In this document: positions 22,467-34,783 of the stretch, piece after piece
Numbering within the stretch: position 1 is the first letter of the stretch
Layout of the letters: the number at the start of each line of letters is the position of its first letter
Assembly (NCBI GenBank): GCA_902806565.1
Contig: CADCXA010000025.1
Location: 2,914,001-2,978,000 of the forward strand
Source: Hypoxylon rubiginosum
Taxonomy: Eukaryota; Ascomycota; Sordariomycetes; Xylariales; Hypoxylaceae
Length of the DNA stretch: 64,000 nt
Direction of reading: 5' to 3'
Position numbers and translations under genes: made by a program
Notes under the pieces: generated by a model
What the model saw: only the letters and a program-made list of their open reading frames with translations
What the model was told of the DNA's origin: nothing
Database searches by the model: none

Positions 22467-25050
22467 ATGGCCTCCGTCGCATCTGCCTCCCCATCCTCCA
22501 GGCACAGCTTTACTCACGCGGAATCTGGCGATGACTCGGACTCGTGGCAGTATGTAGAATCGAACCCGGCGTCTGTCGGTTTTATGCCCAGCCCAGCCAG
22601 CTCCAGTATGAACAGCTGGGGAATAGTTGGGTATCCCAACCAGATGCGGGCATCTCCCGTAGCCATGTCTCCGTTGCAGTTGGATCACGACGTTTCCTCC
22701 CGCGGAGCGCCCCCTACTTCCTATCCGGATAATGCGACGGACGCATCCATAATGGCATCTACGAATGTCGAGGGCCAGTTGATGCCAACCCTGGACGAGC
22801 AACAGTTCATGGCCGGCCAGGACTACTTGTTCAGCCAGCCGCTCACGGGTAAGCACCCACATGAAAACTCTCAATATTGAAGATAGAAGCAGTTTTAATA
22901 TAGATGTTGTAGATCTAGATATGGCGCAATATTATATGGGCGATATGGCGGGACTAGGAGCGTTCGAGATGCCGCCGCAACCAGTCGACCTCGGCATTCC
23001 GCAACAGTATCGAAACGACGGCAGCAACGTGCAGCCGTGGGCGCCGATGAACCTGAAAAATGAAGGCTTCTCCTCCGTGCTAGTAGACGAGTCGAGCAGC
23101 TTCTCGTCGCAGTCTCCCGGGCAGCGATCCCCGACGCACAGCTCTCTCCAGTCGAGCCCGAGATCCCCGTACGTCAAGGCGGAAGCCGGCAAGAGCGCAA
23201 GTCCCATACGGAAGATAAGGGACGGCTACAAGATCGAGAAGAAGAAGTCGGAGTCGAGCAAGTTCGTTATCATGACGCCGAACCTCATCAACCAGCAGTC
23301 GGGAAAGCCGAATCCGTTCGAGTGCTTTGAAGCCATGCGGACTACACAGAGAGGCAGGAAAGGACCGTTGGCGCATGAGACCAAGGAGAGCGCTCTTCAA
23401 GTACGAAGATTGGGAGCTTGTTTCTGTTGCCACAGGTAAGCTAATTCTGCTTACGTCCACCTTTTCTCCCTATGTTCCACTTTAGGGACACAGAAAACTT
23501 ATGATCGCGTGTACAGCCGCAAAGTTAAGTGCGACAAGGAACGGCCGTGCAAGAACTGCAAGAAGCTTTCTGCCCAAGTACCTCAGATTATGTGCTGGCA
23601 GTTCGGTGACTTCCTTCCGGTACTGTTCCCGGACTTCATCAGGAGTCACTTTAAGAAGGACCAGATGACGAGCTTCATCAGCGAGCACGTCGAGAACTTC
23701 AAGCCCAACGGCTCGGAGCTGACGTGCCAGGTCGAACTCTTCTCGGGCGCCCGGTTCGGCGCCACGCTGAGCATCCCGGCGAGCTTCTTCACGCCCAAGT
23801 CGGCCGAGATCCTGCAGCACTGGCACATGAACATGGACATGAGCCAGATGGACCTGCAGTCGCGGGGCGCCGCGCCGATCGGCATCGACCCCGAGAACGC
23901 GACGCAGCGGGAGGAGCTGAAGAAGCGGACGCGCGAGTACATCCAGAACCTCACGTCCGAGCCCATGTACGCCGAGCAGGTCACGGACGCCATCCGGTCG
24001 ACGCAGCTGCCGCGGAAGGTCCTGACGATCATCCAGCGGTACGCGCAACGCTCCGAGGTAAGTCATAGCTTTTACCCCCCTTTTATGCACGTAAATAGAA
24101 AGAAAAGAAGAAAAAAAGACTATATAAACTAACGATCGGCCTCCTAACTACTATAGTCCGCACAAGCCTCCATGGTGAAGCGAGCCCTATCCATCTACGT
24201 CATGCACTACGTGCTCACGCGGCAGCTCTGCCTGACCAACGCGACCATCGTCAGCCTGCGGGACACGATGCTGGTATCGCAGAACAACCCGTGGCTGACG
24301 GCGCGGGTGCTGAACCGGCAGGTCAAAGCCGTGCTGGACGAGCTCCTCCTCAAGGAGATGCAGTCGCTCTTCGACGGCTTCAGCAAGTCCCTCAAGCCGA
24401 AACTGCGGGGCGGGTGGGCGCCGTGCCTGGCCGCGTTCCTCGCGCTGTGCCTGTTCATGGAGACGGTCGAGACGGCCGCCGACACGTTCGTCATCTCGCA
24501 GAACGAGATCGCGCTGCGGAACCGGTCCAAGCCCGAGTACCGCCGCGACTTCGCGCTGTCCCTGTGCCGCGAGATCGACAACATGCCCTTCAAGCAGTTC
24601 GCGTACCAGTTCCACCAGATCTACCAGACCCACACCCGCGACACGGGCGCCAAGGCCTTCAACCCCCTCGTCGACGCCAACGCGGGCCAGATCGCCGAGC
24701 TCGACGCGCCCGCCGCCGAGATGGTGACGGAGCTGAAGGAGCTGCTTCAGGGCGACAGCTGTAAGTTTCTCTCTCCCTCTCTTTTTTTCTCTCTTTCTCT
24801 ATTGCACTGTCCCTCCCCCTTCCCCCTTCCCCCTACATACCTCTTTTCGTTGTATTCTAGGTTTGCTGACGGTGTTCCGACGCGCGAAACAGGGCACGAG
24901 CTCGACTTCCTCGTAGCGGACCCCATCCTGCCGAACCAGGAGGGGCACCCGTTCCCGCGCGACGTGTCGCTCAACTACACCGGCCGCCTGGTGGCCAGGT
25001 TCCTGCTGTCCTTCACCGACGAGAGGTACCTGTTTGACGGCCAATACTAA
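22467..25050 (+). CDS. large Zn2Cys6 transcription factor
   Basis: Probable nuclear regulator of about 735 residues in five exons: 22467-22848, 22913-23435, 23517-24057, 24157-24760 and 24893-25050. The first 290 residues are acidic and Ser/Pro-rich, suiting an activation domain. The zinc cluster lies mid-protein, with Cys297, 300, 307, 313, 316 and 328 (C-x2-C-x6-C-x5-C-x2-C-x11-C). An 81-nt intron falls inside it, right after CFCCH. KKMQ-type sequence is replaced by KKLSAQVPQIMCWQF. The C-terminal 400 residues are helical, with FPDFIRSHFKKDQM, then RDTMLVSQNNPWLTARVLNRQ and FLVADPILPNQEGHP. The intron 1 acceptor may be 22912 or 22918, both in frame. A mid-protein cluster is unusual but known in several developmental regulators; the target is unknown. 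Coding GC rises sharply from 23600 to 24750. Confidence 0.87.
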
Positions 25051-26807
25051 AATAAGGAAGCTTCTTCGGTTAGAAAAATTACCTACATAAGGTACGGGAT
25101 GCCCCGCTTGTTTAGATTTCCAAGTGCATAGGTACCTAGAGAGAAGGCTTTTTTCTTTCTTTTTTCTATAGTATGTATTGGTATAGGAAATGGGTTCACG
25201 GAAGCGATGACTGGGAAATGAGGTGATTAATACCCTGGGATGACGATAAGGCATTCTTTTTCTTTCTATTTTATATACAAAATTCGCAAGAATGGTTTAT
25301 TAAATAGACTAGGTCATGAATGAATTGAAGCGGAGTTTTATGATGAAGTGAGCTATACATTGTCTGTATTGATCATGACAGTTGACTACCGTAGAGGCTC
25401 TGTGGAGGTCCTTTAGAATCAGGTATAATCTCGAGAGCGTCAATGACGTTATGCATAGGCCAATGGATCGCACGTCTCCTGAATCTCTTAGTCTTAGTTA
25501 AGTCCTACCATAGGATTGATGCTAGGCTACAGTTCAATTTCTCTCTCCACCTACATCGAAATGCCTCCACATTCATTCTCTACAATGCGCGCTCCTGGCT
25601 ATCGACATGCTTGTTAAAATGCCGTTATTACACATACCTACAGTGCACGTGTGCGGTTATATCCAATAGTAGCGCAAGCAAGTCTTACGATCCGTTTCGC
25701 AAATACCAATTCGCCCACCGAACACATGCTTTTTTTCTCGTTCGAATTAAGACCTGCTAGAAACTTGAAGGTGCCGAGGGCGAGCTTAGCAGGCAGGTAC
25801 ATAACTAGCTGCGATGATCTACAGACTAGTAGATCGTTGCACGTGGAGTGGAACAGCCAATGAAGCAACGGGGTTGTCACGTTGCAACTAACACTGACAA
25901 CTTACATACCTAGCTGCCTACCTACCTACATCGTTCGAGACGTAGCGTGAGGAAGCCGGGCCGTGGAGTAGGCTTGGGAACCTTGGACATATATGCTTGC
26001 ATGGCCGGTAGAGCATTTGTCCATAAGGACCGGCGTGGAACGGAAGTGGAAGGAGGTCAGTATCTAAGTAAGATGACGAACCGTGCCGGCTCTTGAGTAG
26101 GTACAGTAGGTACCGGACAAACCTTTATAGCAAAGACAAGGGCTCGTCGACGCTTAAAACCCTCGAGATCGGTCAGATGCTCGGAGTCTAACTCAGCCTC
26201 AGGATCCCTCGAGATCGGCACCACCGCCGTAGCTGACGCCATAGCCAAAAGGTGAAACAAGCCCTCCTCTGTATGTAAGATGAGTTGATGTAAAGCTGGG
26301 CGGAAGCTGGCATCGGAAAGTCGATTAGTCTAGCTGTCTAGGTTAGTGCCTAACTCGAGCCAAGTCTCGGCACGTTGTGGAATTGATAGGGAACGAAGTG
26401 GGCGTTCAAGACCTACTACACTCTACCAAAATGAACACGGCATTATAGATGCAAGGTCCGGGAGGGTTGAGGTGACGCCGCATGTTCATGCGAATCCCAA
26501 GAAGGAAGGCGGGCTGTGTCTGCCCCTGAACGACACCCCTGCTCACATCGGCTCCATCCCCAATTTGCTGCTACTCCAAAAACCCCTTGGTCACGGCCAT
26601 GTCGTGAGGGGGGACGGAGAAGCTACCTAGGCAGGTATAACGATCGTGGGATAGGATAATGACTTGGAAAGGAAAAAAAGGGATATATAAAGAGGATGGG
26701 AGGATCCTATTCAGGGCTATCTAAGCTTGGCAGGCTAGGCCACCCGCAAAACCTCCAGCTTTCTCGACTGCTGATCTAGGTTGGAATTGTAAAAGCTGTC
26801 CGTCAAG
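25051..26807. other. 1.75 kb spacer
   Basis: 3' UTR of the zinc-cluster gene and promoter of the Nep1-like gene. There is no gene I can support. It includes runs such as CTGCCTACCTACCTAC near 25915 and an AT-rich segment around 25260-25330. The TATATAAAG at about 26683, some 125 bp before the next ATG, could serve as a TATA element. Confidence 0.5.
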
Positions 26808-27694
26808 ATGCCTAGCCAGAAGAGCCTCGCTGCCACCGGGTTGGCTTTGCTGATGGCTTCGGCTGCCATTCCGGCCGTGAATGGTAGCCCTATCGACCAC
26901 CTCTTCGATCTAGTGACTCGGGACCCGCCACAGGCACTCCCTGAGAAGGCCACAGCCAACGACAAGAAGTGAGTTCCGCACCTCTTTTTCTACAGTAGAC
27001 TATGATCACATACTCATTTCTATATAGGTGGCAACCGGCGATGGATTTCGACACGGACGGCTGTTACAACACGCCGGCCATCGACGCCAACGGCAACATA
27101 AATCCGGGTCTAGACAACGACAACACCGGCCTCTCGTCCGACTGCCGCGACCCGTCGGACCTCAGCAACAACAACGTGTACTCGCGGGCCCGGTGCAACA
27201 ACGGCTGGTGCGCGTACATGTACGACTACTACTTCGAGAAGGACGTGGCGATCGCCAACTTCCCGTTCGACCTGGGCCACCGCAACGACTGGGAGCACAT
27301 CGTGGTGTTCGTGCAGAACGACGAGGCCAAGGCCGTGGCCGTGTCGCAGCACGGCGAGTACGAGACGAAAGCGGCGGGCGACGTGCGGTGGGACGGCACG
27401 CACCCCAAGACGGTGTACAACAAGGACGGGCTCGGCACGCACGACTTCCGCTTCGCCAACGCCGACGACGACAACATCGAGAACGCGTCGGGCGCGTGGT
27501 TCTACGGCCCCCTGGTCTCGTACAACGGGTTCCCGACCGCGGCGCTCCGCGACAAGCTGTTCGCGTACGACTTCGGCAGCGCCTCCATCGCCATCAAGGA
27601 CGGGAGCTACCAGACGAACCTGGACAACGCGCGGAACGACCTAGTCCCGGGCTTCGACAGCGGCGTGGACGATGGTTCGCCCGGAAATCCGTAG
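26808..27694 (+). CDS. Nep1-like protein (NPP1/NLP family), secreted; atypical key motif
   Basis: Secreted protein of 275 residues in two exons (26808-26968, 27028-27694; 59-nt intron). The N-terminus has a basic start, a hydrophobic core and an AVNG|S cleavage-like site near residue 26, then a short pro-like linker. The NPP1 domain follows from about residue 55, with Cys66, 93, 110 and 115. Four cysteines and the RCNNGWCAYMYDYY segment suit the type II subgroup rather than the two-cysteine type I. Members act in the apoplast; many damage eudicot membranes, but many others are non-toxic. The diagnostic heptapeptide is present at 137-143, but its second histidine is replaced by Asn140, at a position considered important for activity. 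Activity therefore cannot be assumed. The frame is intact, and the coding part is very GC-rich. Confidence 0.92.
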
Positions 27695-29082
27695 AGATGG
27701 GGTTCCGAGAATGAAGTCATGATGCTTTTATAATTTCTATACATAATATTGTAAAAAGTAAAATAATAATACGAATACTCTACGAGAACTAATAATAATA
27801 TCCTGCTGGCATGTCTGTCCTCGTTAGTCCTGCTACCGCACTTGGTTCTACGGCAGCAGGGTGGATCGGACCGGCTGTCTAGGCCTTTGGTTCTTTCTCC
27901 CACACGAACGATAAATAAAGAAGTTGACGCCCTCGCGAATTGAGGAATCGCGAGAGGTAGGCAATTTGTGGGTTGGCAAACCGTGTTTGGTTGCGATTGA
28001 GTACTGGCTATTGTAAAAGACGAGCAAATGGAGAGAGAATAGAATGATAGGCACTTGTCCATCGGCCTAGGGAAACGAAATGGGACGAAGATCATGATAA
28101 TAGAATGAACTTGTTGAGAATAACCTTCTATAATCCTACACTCGAAGCAGCTCTGGTGTCTGGTTCGAATGCGTTGTCTTGTTACATAGATCTCACTTGG
28201 AAATCCAAGGTGATTGTTGTAGCAAGGAAGAAATGCCCTGGAAATTTTAACAGCAATTTGAAGAGATTTTGAGTGGGCCATTGCCATTTGAGAGTCACAT
28301 GACCTTGGTTCGATATTTTCTCGTATGTGTTGGGAATCTTCGGTCTAGCAGTCAAATTTTCTCTTCTTTTTCTTCTTCACACTTTTTCCGCACGATTAAT
28401 CAACCGATTTTCATTCGCCTACTTGCTATCGGTCATATTTGCGTGCCAGAATGACTTGTGCTTGTCACCACTCCTATATTCTGTGATGGTAGCCCATTCG
28501 GTGCATCACGCTCTGGTGGCACACGCATATTCATTCGTCTCTATCTTAATCTTTTAACATCAAACTACTCCGTCATTAGCATAATATTCTCGATAGCATT
28601 AGACAAGATGAATCAAATACCATCTTATTGTTTACCTAGATAGACATTTGAACGCCGTGACCGTGTAGTATTCTAGTCTATAGGTGGGTGATCGTAGCCA
28701 AGGGGCTTTCCAACTTGTGACCTAGACATAATGGCGTCGTTGGGAATGTCTCCCGCGCAACGCAACCAGACTTTCGTCATAATCTTTGCCTTGTCTGCCT
28801 CCTTGTAAATTCATTGCGTACGACAGAATGTCACAGCATAAGCCTGATTGGGTCGTATTGGGAGGATGCATTTCCAACGACGCCATGCTTGCTAGTGTAG
28901 AGAAAATCCATGTCGGGGTTTAATTTCAGATAACGAGCCCCAGTTTGCCAATTCAACGCAAGAACTTCAACTTTATCAACCTGTGCCGCGCAGAACGAGA
29001 GACGGCGCGAGCCCCCGCGAACTAAGGTAACCTATACTCTTCGCTAGCCTTGGTTGCACATCTTCAATTTGAGAACAACACC
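27695..29082. other. 1.4 kb spacer
   Basis: AT-richer intergenic DNA with the 3' UTR of the Nep1-like gene and the promoter of the next gene. A 226-codon minus-strand open frame spans 27607-28287 and overlaps the Nep1-like 3' end, but it has no motif and is low-complexity, so I do not call it. Confidence 0.5.
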
Positions 29083-29886
29083 ATGGGCCTTATTCGGACG
29101 GCGCTGCTAACGAGCGTCTACGGGGTCACGGGCGGCGTGGCCAGCGTAGGCGCCGGCATGGCTTACCTAGCTGCTACCACGACCCTCGTCGACCTCGCCA
29201 AGAGCGACTCCATGTTCAAGACGAAGACGTACGCCAGGTACAACCCGAAGGACAACCCCGCGCACCAGGACGTCGTCGTCAAGCGCATACCGCTGCGAAA
29301 GCTCCGGCCCGAGCTTCGCGACAACGAGGAGGCTCTCACCCTCGAGTTTTGCCGCGGCGTGTGGAGCCGCTGGGGTACGATGTGCTCCTTTTTTTATCTT
29401 TTTTAAAATTTTATACATAACTTTTATATAATGGATGGACTCCAAAATCTAAGAACAATATGACTAACAGTACACCTAGGCTTCTGGGCCCAGAGCAAGT
29501 TCCACGAGCGCTACGACAAGCCTCCGGGAACGGAGGGGTACCTGTGGCACACGTCGGACCTGGCGCTGGCCAAGTACGAGCCGGGCCTGAAGTTCTCGAA
29601 CCACTTCGAGGTCGTCGGCAACGAGGGCAACTCGATCGCCGTGCGCTGCGGCGGGTCGCCGCTGCTGCAGCCCGGGCTGCGGGACTCGGACGGGCTCGTC
29701 TTCCTCGGCGCCAGGATCGACCGGGACGCGCAGCAGGCCGAGTTCACCCTCAAGACGGCCCTGTACAGCAGCTCGGGGTCGTTCGCCGAGGGCGCCGGAC
29801 ACCCCGTCCCGCCCAAGATCGTGTTCCTGCACAAGTGGTACGTCCGCATGCTGGTGCAGAGCGCTGTCGCGAATGTCAAGTCGTGA
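29083..29886 (+). CDS. conserved fungal protein of unknown function
   Basis: Two exons (29083-29374, 29480-29886; 105-nt intron ending CACCTAG) encode 232 residues. The ATG lies in an ACACCATGG context. The N-terminal 30 residues (LIRTALLTSVYGVTGGVASVGAGMAYLAATTTL split by glycines) are hydrophobic, suggesting a membrane anchor or organelle targeting. The rest is a soluble domain with ARYNPKDNPAHQDVVVKRIP, then WSRWGFWAQSKFHERYD and VFLHKWYVRMLVQ. GC-biased third codon positions and clean splice phase support a real gene. I recognise the overall layout as one found in other Pezizomycotina genomes but cannot name a function. Confidence 0.8.
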
Positions 29887-30794
29887 CGATCTAGGGGGGT
29901 GATGATTTGGCTACAAAGTGAGGGCAAGTCGGGATAGACGCTTGAATAGAGACGTAATCGATTTGTATGCCCTGTTCTATGTTTGTTCCTCATTCAATCT
30001 CGGCCGTTATTTCATCATTGTGTGTTATGGTGGCCTAGTTCAACAAAGGTTTCTTAAGTCATCTTGTCCTCTTCTAAGTGCAGACTAATAAGTTACATGC
30101 TGCTAATAAGCGTAGACTTTTGTATCTATATTCCGTAGATACACCCTTATAAGCAGCCAAAAGCCAACACCGACCTCTACCCTTACAGTTTCTATTCCTA
30201 TTTGTAGCCATACGTACCTAGGTAAGCTCCCATTAGCAATTGATTGTCTCCAAGTAGAAGAGACACAAAAACATACCCCGGTCTTGGCACCTTCTGGAAC
30301 AGGCATCGATACACACCAATTGGTCCCCGAGCTGTGGGTCGTCACAAGGTGGAACGTAGCGCATCCGAGCGATGGGCGGTCGAATCGTTCGTTTCCCCCG
30401 CGCCCTTTTATTTTACCTATCTTCTTTTGGTCCGTTACATTATGCGCGAAGCTATGACGCCGAAGGAGCTTAGCTCTTCCCTTTTCCCTTACTGTAAGAA
30501 GTTACACCCTCCTATTTCTTATTACCCCAGTATCGTAATCGTCCTGCTGCTCCCCCCCCCCCCCCCCCCCCCCCTCCCTAATCCTTGGTTCCTTTCGACG
30601 CGCCACCGTTTCGAAACTCGAGGTTCTGTTCCCGAGACAGATGTTCCCAAACGACGACACCAGTCTATATACGCGACCTCGATCGAAAGACGGACAAGAC
30701 TTGAAGAGGTCAGATACAGATAAATAAATAAAGTAGAGAGGAAAGAGTCGCAGAGAAAGAAACGAAAGCAAAGACCAAGCCGAGATTAACAAAA
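29887..30794. other. spacer and leader of the EXPERA-like gene
   Basis: Intergenic. It carries an exact TACCTAGGTA palindrome at 30215-30224, a TATGACGCCG segment, and the poly(C) run at 30552-30574. The last 200 bp, purine-rich and just before the ATG, probably form the 5' UTR. Confidence 0.5.
30552..30574. repeat. poly(C) run of 23
   Basis: Uninterrupted C23 about 220 bp upstream of the ATG at 30795. It is prone to length errors in sequencing and to polymorphism. Confidence 0.93.
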
Positions 30795-31673
30795 ATGGTA
30801 ACGACGCGCTCCGCAAGCAAAGCCGCATCCCCCGCGGCGCCCTCACCCCTCGCGGCGAAGAGCTCGGCGGCGTCAGCAACCCCTCCCCGCCCGTGGGCGC
30901 ACGCGCCGTCGCGCGCGACCCTGTGGTGGCTCTACGTCTCGCTGCCTCTAGTAGTCTGGGACTCGGGGTACGTGCTCCTGCGGCCGTGGACGATGGAGGG
31001 CGGGCCCCTGCACTGGCCGCTGTACGTGCCGTACCGCAAGTACGGCGAGGTCGACCACGTGTACGGGTGGCAGGCCTTCCACGCCCGCAGCGGCTTCACC
31101 TCGGCCCAGGGCGCGCTCAACGTCGTCGAGACCGCCATGTACTTCTTCTACCTCTACCTCTACTTCTCCGCTGGCGTCCGCGTCGTCGCCGGTGGTACCC
31201 GCGCGGCTACGAAGACCTTGACCGGTCGTCCCGCGGCGCTTGCTGTCTTGACCGTATTCAGCGCTGCTGTTATGACGCTGAGCAAGACCGTGCTGTACTG
31301 TGAGTTTGCTGCCGCTGATTCATATGTAAACCGGCCCGGTAAATGGCTATCATGGAAAGCTAATGTTGTCTATTAAAAAAACACAGGGCTCCAGGAGTTT
31401 TTCTCGGACTACGAGCATGTCGGTCACAATAACCTATACGATCTGGTCCTCTTTTGGATTATCCCCAAGTGAGCTACCCCTTTTGTCTATTTATACCTCA
31501 ATTAGTCTTCGATTAGTCTTCGTCCCTGTGCCGGCTCGTGTCAAAATGTCAACTAACCCCGTAGCAGCGGCTTCTGGCTTGTCTTTCCCACCTACATAAT
31601 CTACGCTTTGTGGGGCGAAATCGTCGACGGCCTGACCACCGCGTCGGCAGGCGCGTCGATCAAGTCCGAATAA
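30795..31673 (+). CDS. EXPERA/emopamil-binding-like integral membrane protein
   Basis: Multi-pass membrane protein of 230 residues in three exons: 30795-31299, 31387-31468 and 31568-31673. The N-terminal 35 residues are Ala/Ser/Pro-rich and cytosolic-looking. Hydrophobic segments follow: LWWLYVSLPLVVWDSGYVLL, ETAMYFFYLYLYFSAG, the AVLTVFSAAVMTLSKTVLY helix, LYDLVLFWIIPN and FWLVFPTYIIYALW. The acidic and aromatic pattern around GWQAFHARSGFTSAQG and the helix layout resemble EXPERA-domain proteins (the sterol isomerase and sigma-2 fold). The family is widespread in fungi, and some members are labelled C6 transcription factor in databases, which the sequence does not support. An alternative acceptor at 31564 adds one Ser in frame. 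The substrate is unknown. Confidence 0.8.
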
Positions 31674-32128
31674 GGAGTCGCAGTTTCGCATATGAAAGGA
31701 GGTCGCCCAGTGACAAGACGTATGAATTCGTGTAAAGGGATAATGATGATAAGGGGGGAATGCCGAGAGAGACATAATACGCACGGGCGACTGCGACTCG
31801 AGCGGGAGACCCAAGTCCCGGCTGTAGATATGGCAGATTGTATATTTATAATGAATAATCTAAATTCGCATACATGCTACACTCTATTGTCCTCCATCTA
31901 GCCCGAGAAATGTGTCATCAACCCTTTCAATGCTTCAGATACACACTCATTGATTTAAAACGTACTGAGCCAGAGCGCCTGACCCAAGGAGTGAAGCCTC
32001 TTCCTCTAATGGGTATCATAAGAATGCGAGGGAGAAAAAAGCCGAGGGAAATTCCGCAAGTAGTACTCAGGCGCTGCGTGATCTCAGCAAGTTTACCCAC
32101 CATATCCCCCTTTCTTGCACCTGCGCCG
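31674..32128. other. convergent 3' spacer
   Basis: 455 bp between two converging genes. It should hold both 3' UTRs; I see nothing else. Confidence 0.6.
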
Positions 32129-34783
32129 TCAAGCCGACCTAGATTTCTGCGGTGCCGCCTTGGTAAGCACATTAGGCCGCAGCAGGTCGGTCAGACCCCC
32201 GAGGTCGCTGTACTGCTCCCACTCGGGCTGCACGTCGTCGTTAGCGAACCAGCTCGAGGCCTTGACCTCCATCATGGCCTTGACCTGCTCCCACGCGGTC
32301 GCGGTCTTGGGGGCCGGCATCTCGATGTGTTCCGCGGCGCTGCTGCTGCGGATATTCGGCGGCGGCGGCGCAGGTTCCGCCAGCTCCTGGGATGTCATCA
32401 TGTCGATGCTCTTCGACCGCCGCCCGAGGAGCCCGCATGACGCGTGGATCGTGTTCCCGACTCGACGCAAGGGCTCCTCCTTTACATGTCGGTTATCGCC
32501 GTTCGGGGACCCCGCGTAGACCTCGCTGCTGCGACTACAGTTCCCCAGGCACGCGGACGGGCTCTCGCAGGCAGACGTGTCCGAGGTTCTCACGACACTT
32601 CCGTCTTCCGAGCCCCCCAGGTCCGAGTTGCTAGAGTACCGAGAAGGCGACGTCGACATCGGGTCTTCTTCCGCGATCGTCACGTGCGCGCCCGGCGGCG
32701 GCGCGTCCGCCAGCGTGGCCGTTATGTCGTTCGTCCCGTTTCCGTAGCCCTGGACGACTATCTCGTGATACTGCGTCTTCCGAGCCGGCTGGCCTCCCCC
32801 CCTGCCGGGCTGCGGTTTCGTGAGCTTGGCCGGCGAATGCCGGGTCGTCAAGCTTCGAGACAGGTTCTTGGTCAGGCTTCCCCTCCAGCTCGCTGCCCTG
32901 CGAAGTCGTGCGCTTCCGTCTCTGGCTGCGTTTGTGACGCTTTCACGATGGGCGATAGCGAGATAATCGATGTCTGGTTTGATCTCGAAGCTGCGCTGAC
33001 GAGAGGCTGATCTCGCTTGGGAGTTCCAGTCCATTGTCGGCAACGAAGCGCTACGGGCAACATGATCCGTCTGTTTTCTTACAAGACTGTATACAGGCCG
33101 ATCCTCATCCCAAGGCGGCAGATCCGTTGTAGAGATGCAGAGATGATACGGAACACTGGTGACATCCCGGACTTCAGGTGGGATTTCGGTTGCCTGCCGG
33201 AGGGTCTGGTAGATCGCATAGACCAATATCCAGCGAATCTTGCGACCGTCCATAGGGCCTAGGCTTTCCAACTTGTCTAGTTTCTTTGGGAGATAAACCA
33301 AGGATTCTTCGAATTGTCGGTAGGCTTGCACTAGCCCGTTTGCTAGCAGGCCAGCTCTCTGGTTTGTAGCCTTCAACAAAGCCGCATGTGTGTTCTCTCG
33401 CTGCCTGAGACCTGCCCTTATCTGTTTTCCTAGCCAGGTAAGTTTCTTGGAACCGCTTTCCTGAGACACCTTCGGGAGTAATGGAAGGGGGTGAAATAGT
33501 GTTTTGAACTCTCGTCTCCCATCAAAAGATACTATACTCTGCCACGTACAGATGCCCCCCTCGGTCAAGAACGGGTTGCTTTGGGTTGTGTCAAATGTCT
33601 CGTCGACTAAGTACCGATAAAGGGCCTCGAAATCGGTTCTCATCGTCCGGAAGATATCGACCTTGAAGATAGTCGTTCGAGAGTCAATGGACGGGGGCGG
33701 GTAAGTGCCGAATTTAGCAGCATAAAAGTTGTGTAACAGAATTCGAAATCGTTCTAGATGAGCTTGAGCACCAGAGTATAAGCCAAGACGTGCCTCCGCC
33801 AACTCATTTCGAAGAAAATTTCCTAACATAGTCGCGCTCTGTCCCAACTTTAGATTCATCCGAACTCGGGCGCGACGGATGAGCTTTCGGGTCGTTGGAG
33901 ATACAAACTGCCTGTGTCAGTAAACTCTCACATTTAATAAGACGTGTAGGTACACCACTAACCTGATATTCAGGGACAGTGAATAATTGATCGCTCATAC
34001 CGCAGCAGTGCGCAAAGGCGTCGATATACATATCCCTTAACTGAAACGTCTCTGCGAGGTGCAGCACAGCTAAAGCATGGATCGGATGGTTTCTGAAATT
34101 GAGATATCCCTCCTCATCTAGATAATCTATCAAGTCTTGAACGTTGTCTGCGTGCTTAGAGCGAAACTCGTGCATGCTGTGCATGAGGGTGATTAGAGCA
34201 CCTCCTAAGTTCTCGCCGACCATCGACCTTCGAAATACATAAGCAATGAAGTTACGAGTCCCTAGATGGTATTTATAAGCCTGTTGCTTGTTTGATCGAA
34301 GAGGTGCTGGAATGAAAAGCTCGATGCGACTTCGCCTTGCCGCATCGCCATTGTCGTTTGGGGCATGTCCAGTTGGCCTTGTGGCATTTCGAGCCATGAA
34401 CCTATCGATGAAAGGAAAGCAGTTTGCCTCTAATAGCCTAGAAAAGGGCACCTTGAAAGCAGGGCCTCTGCGGCTCTGTCCTTGGCCATAGAGATGGATA
34501 TAACAGTTGCCATCTCGACACCACAACTCAGGATCCTACGTTAAACCCGACGGGGGTGAGTCATGGGCATAAAGAGACGGAGGAGAAACTTGTAACATAC
34601 CCTCTTCAAATTATCCCATATATTGCATGACATAGAGGCGCCATCCCATCTCATGATACTGCTGTTGTGAAGCGAATTCATGCCGGCGATCTTGTCAGAT
34701 TTCTTTGTCTTCCACCCTCGTGATCGGTTGGAAACGCCGTTGTAAAGGGCAAATTCCCGTGCGAGTGCGAACGGTCCATCCAT
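32129..34783 (-). CDS. large conserved fungal protein (DUF8004-like)
   Basis: Three exons (34783-34601, 34535-33963, 33907-32129; introns 65 and 55 nt) give about 844 residues. The middle part reads MRWDGAS...WDNLKR|DPELWCRDGNCYIHLY, then GQGQSRRGPAFKVPFSRLLE. This is the conserved core of a large fungal family of unknown function that I know as DUF8004. The N-terminal half is helical and seems globular. The C-terminal 300 residues are disordered, Ser/Pro-rich and basic, with RHSPAKLTKPQPGRGGG. The frame before ATG 34783 stays open for some codons, so an upstream exon is possible and the start is tentative. The exon 2/3 junction was placed at GGCAG|TTTGTA because this alone continues FVSPTTRKLIRRARVRMN in frame. 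Confidence 0.8.

Noticed and set aside
27607..28287. 226-codon minus-strand open frame
   Set aside because: It overlaps the 3' end of the Nep1-like gene antisense, has no motif, and consists of UTR-like low-complexity sequence.
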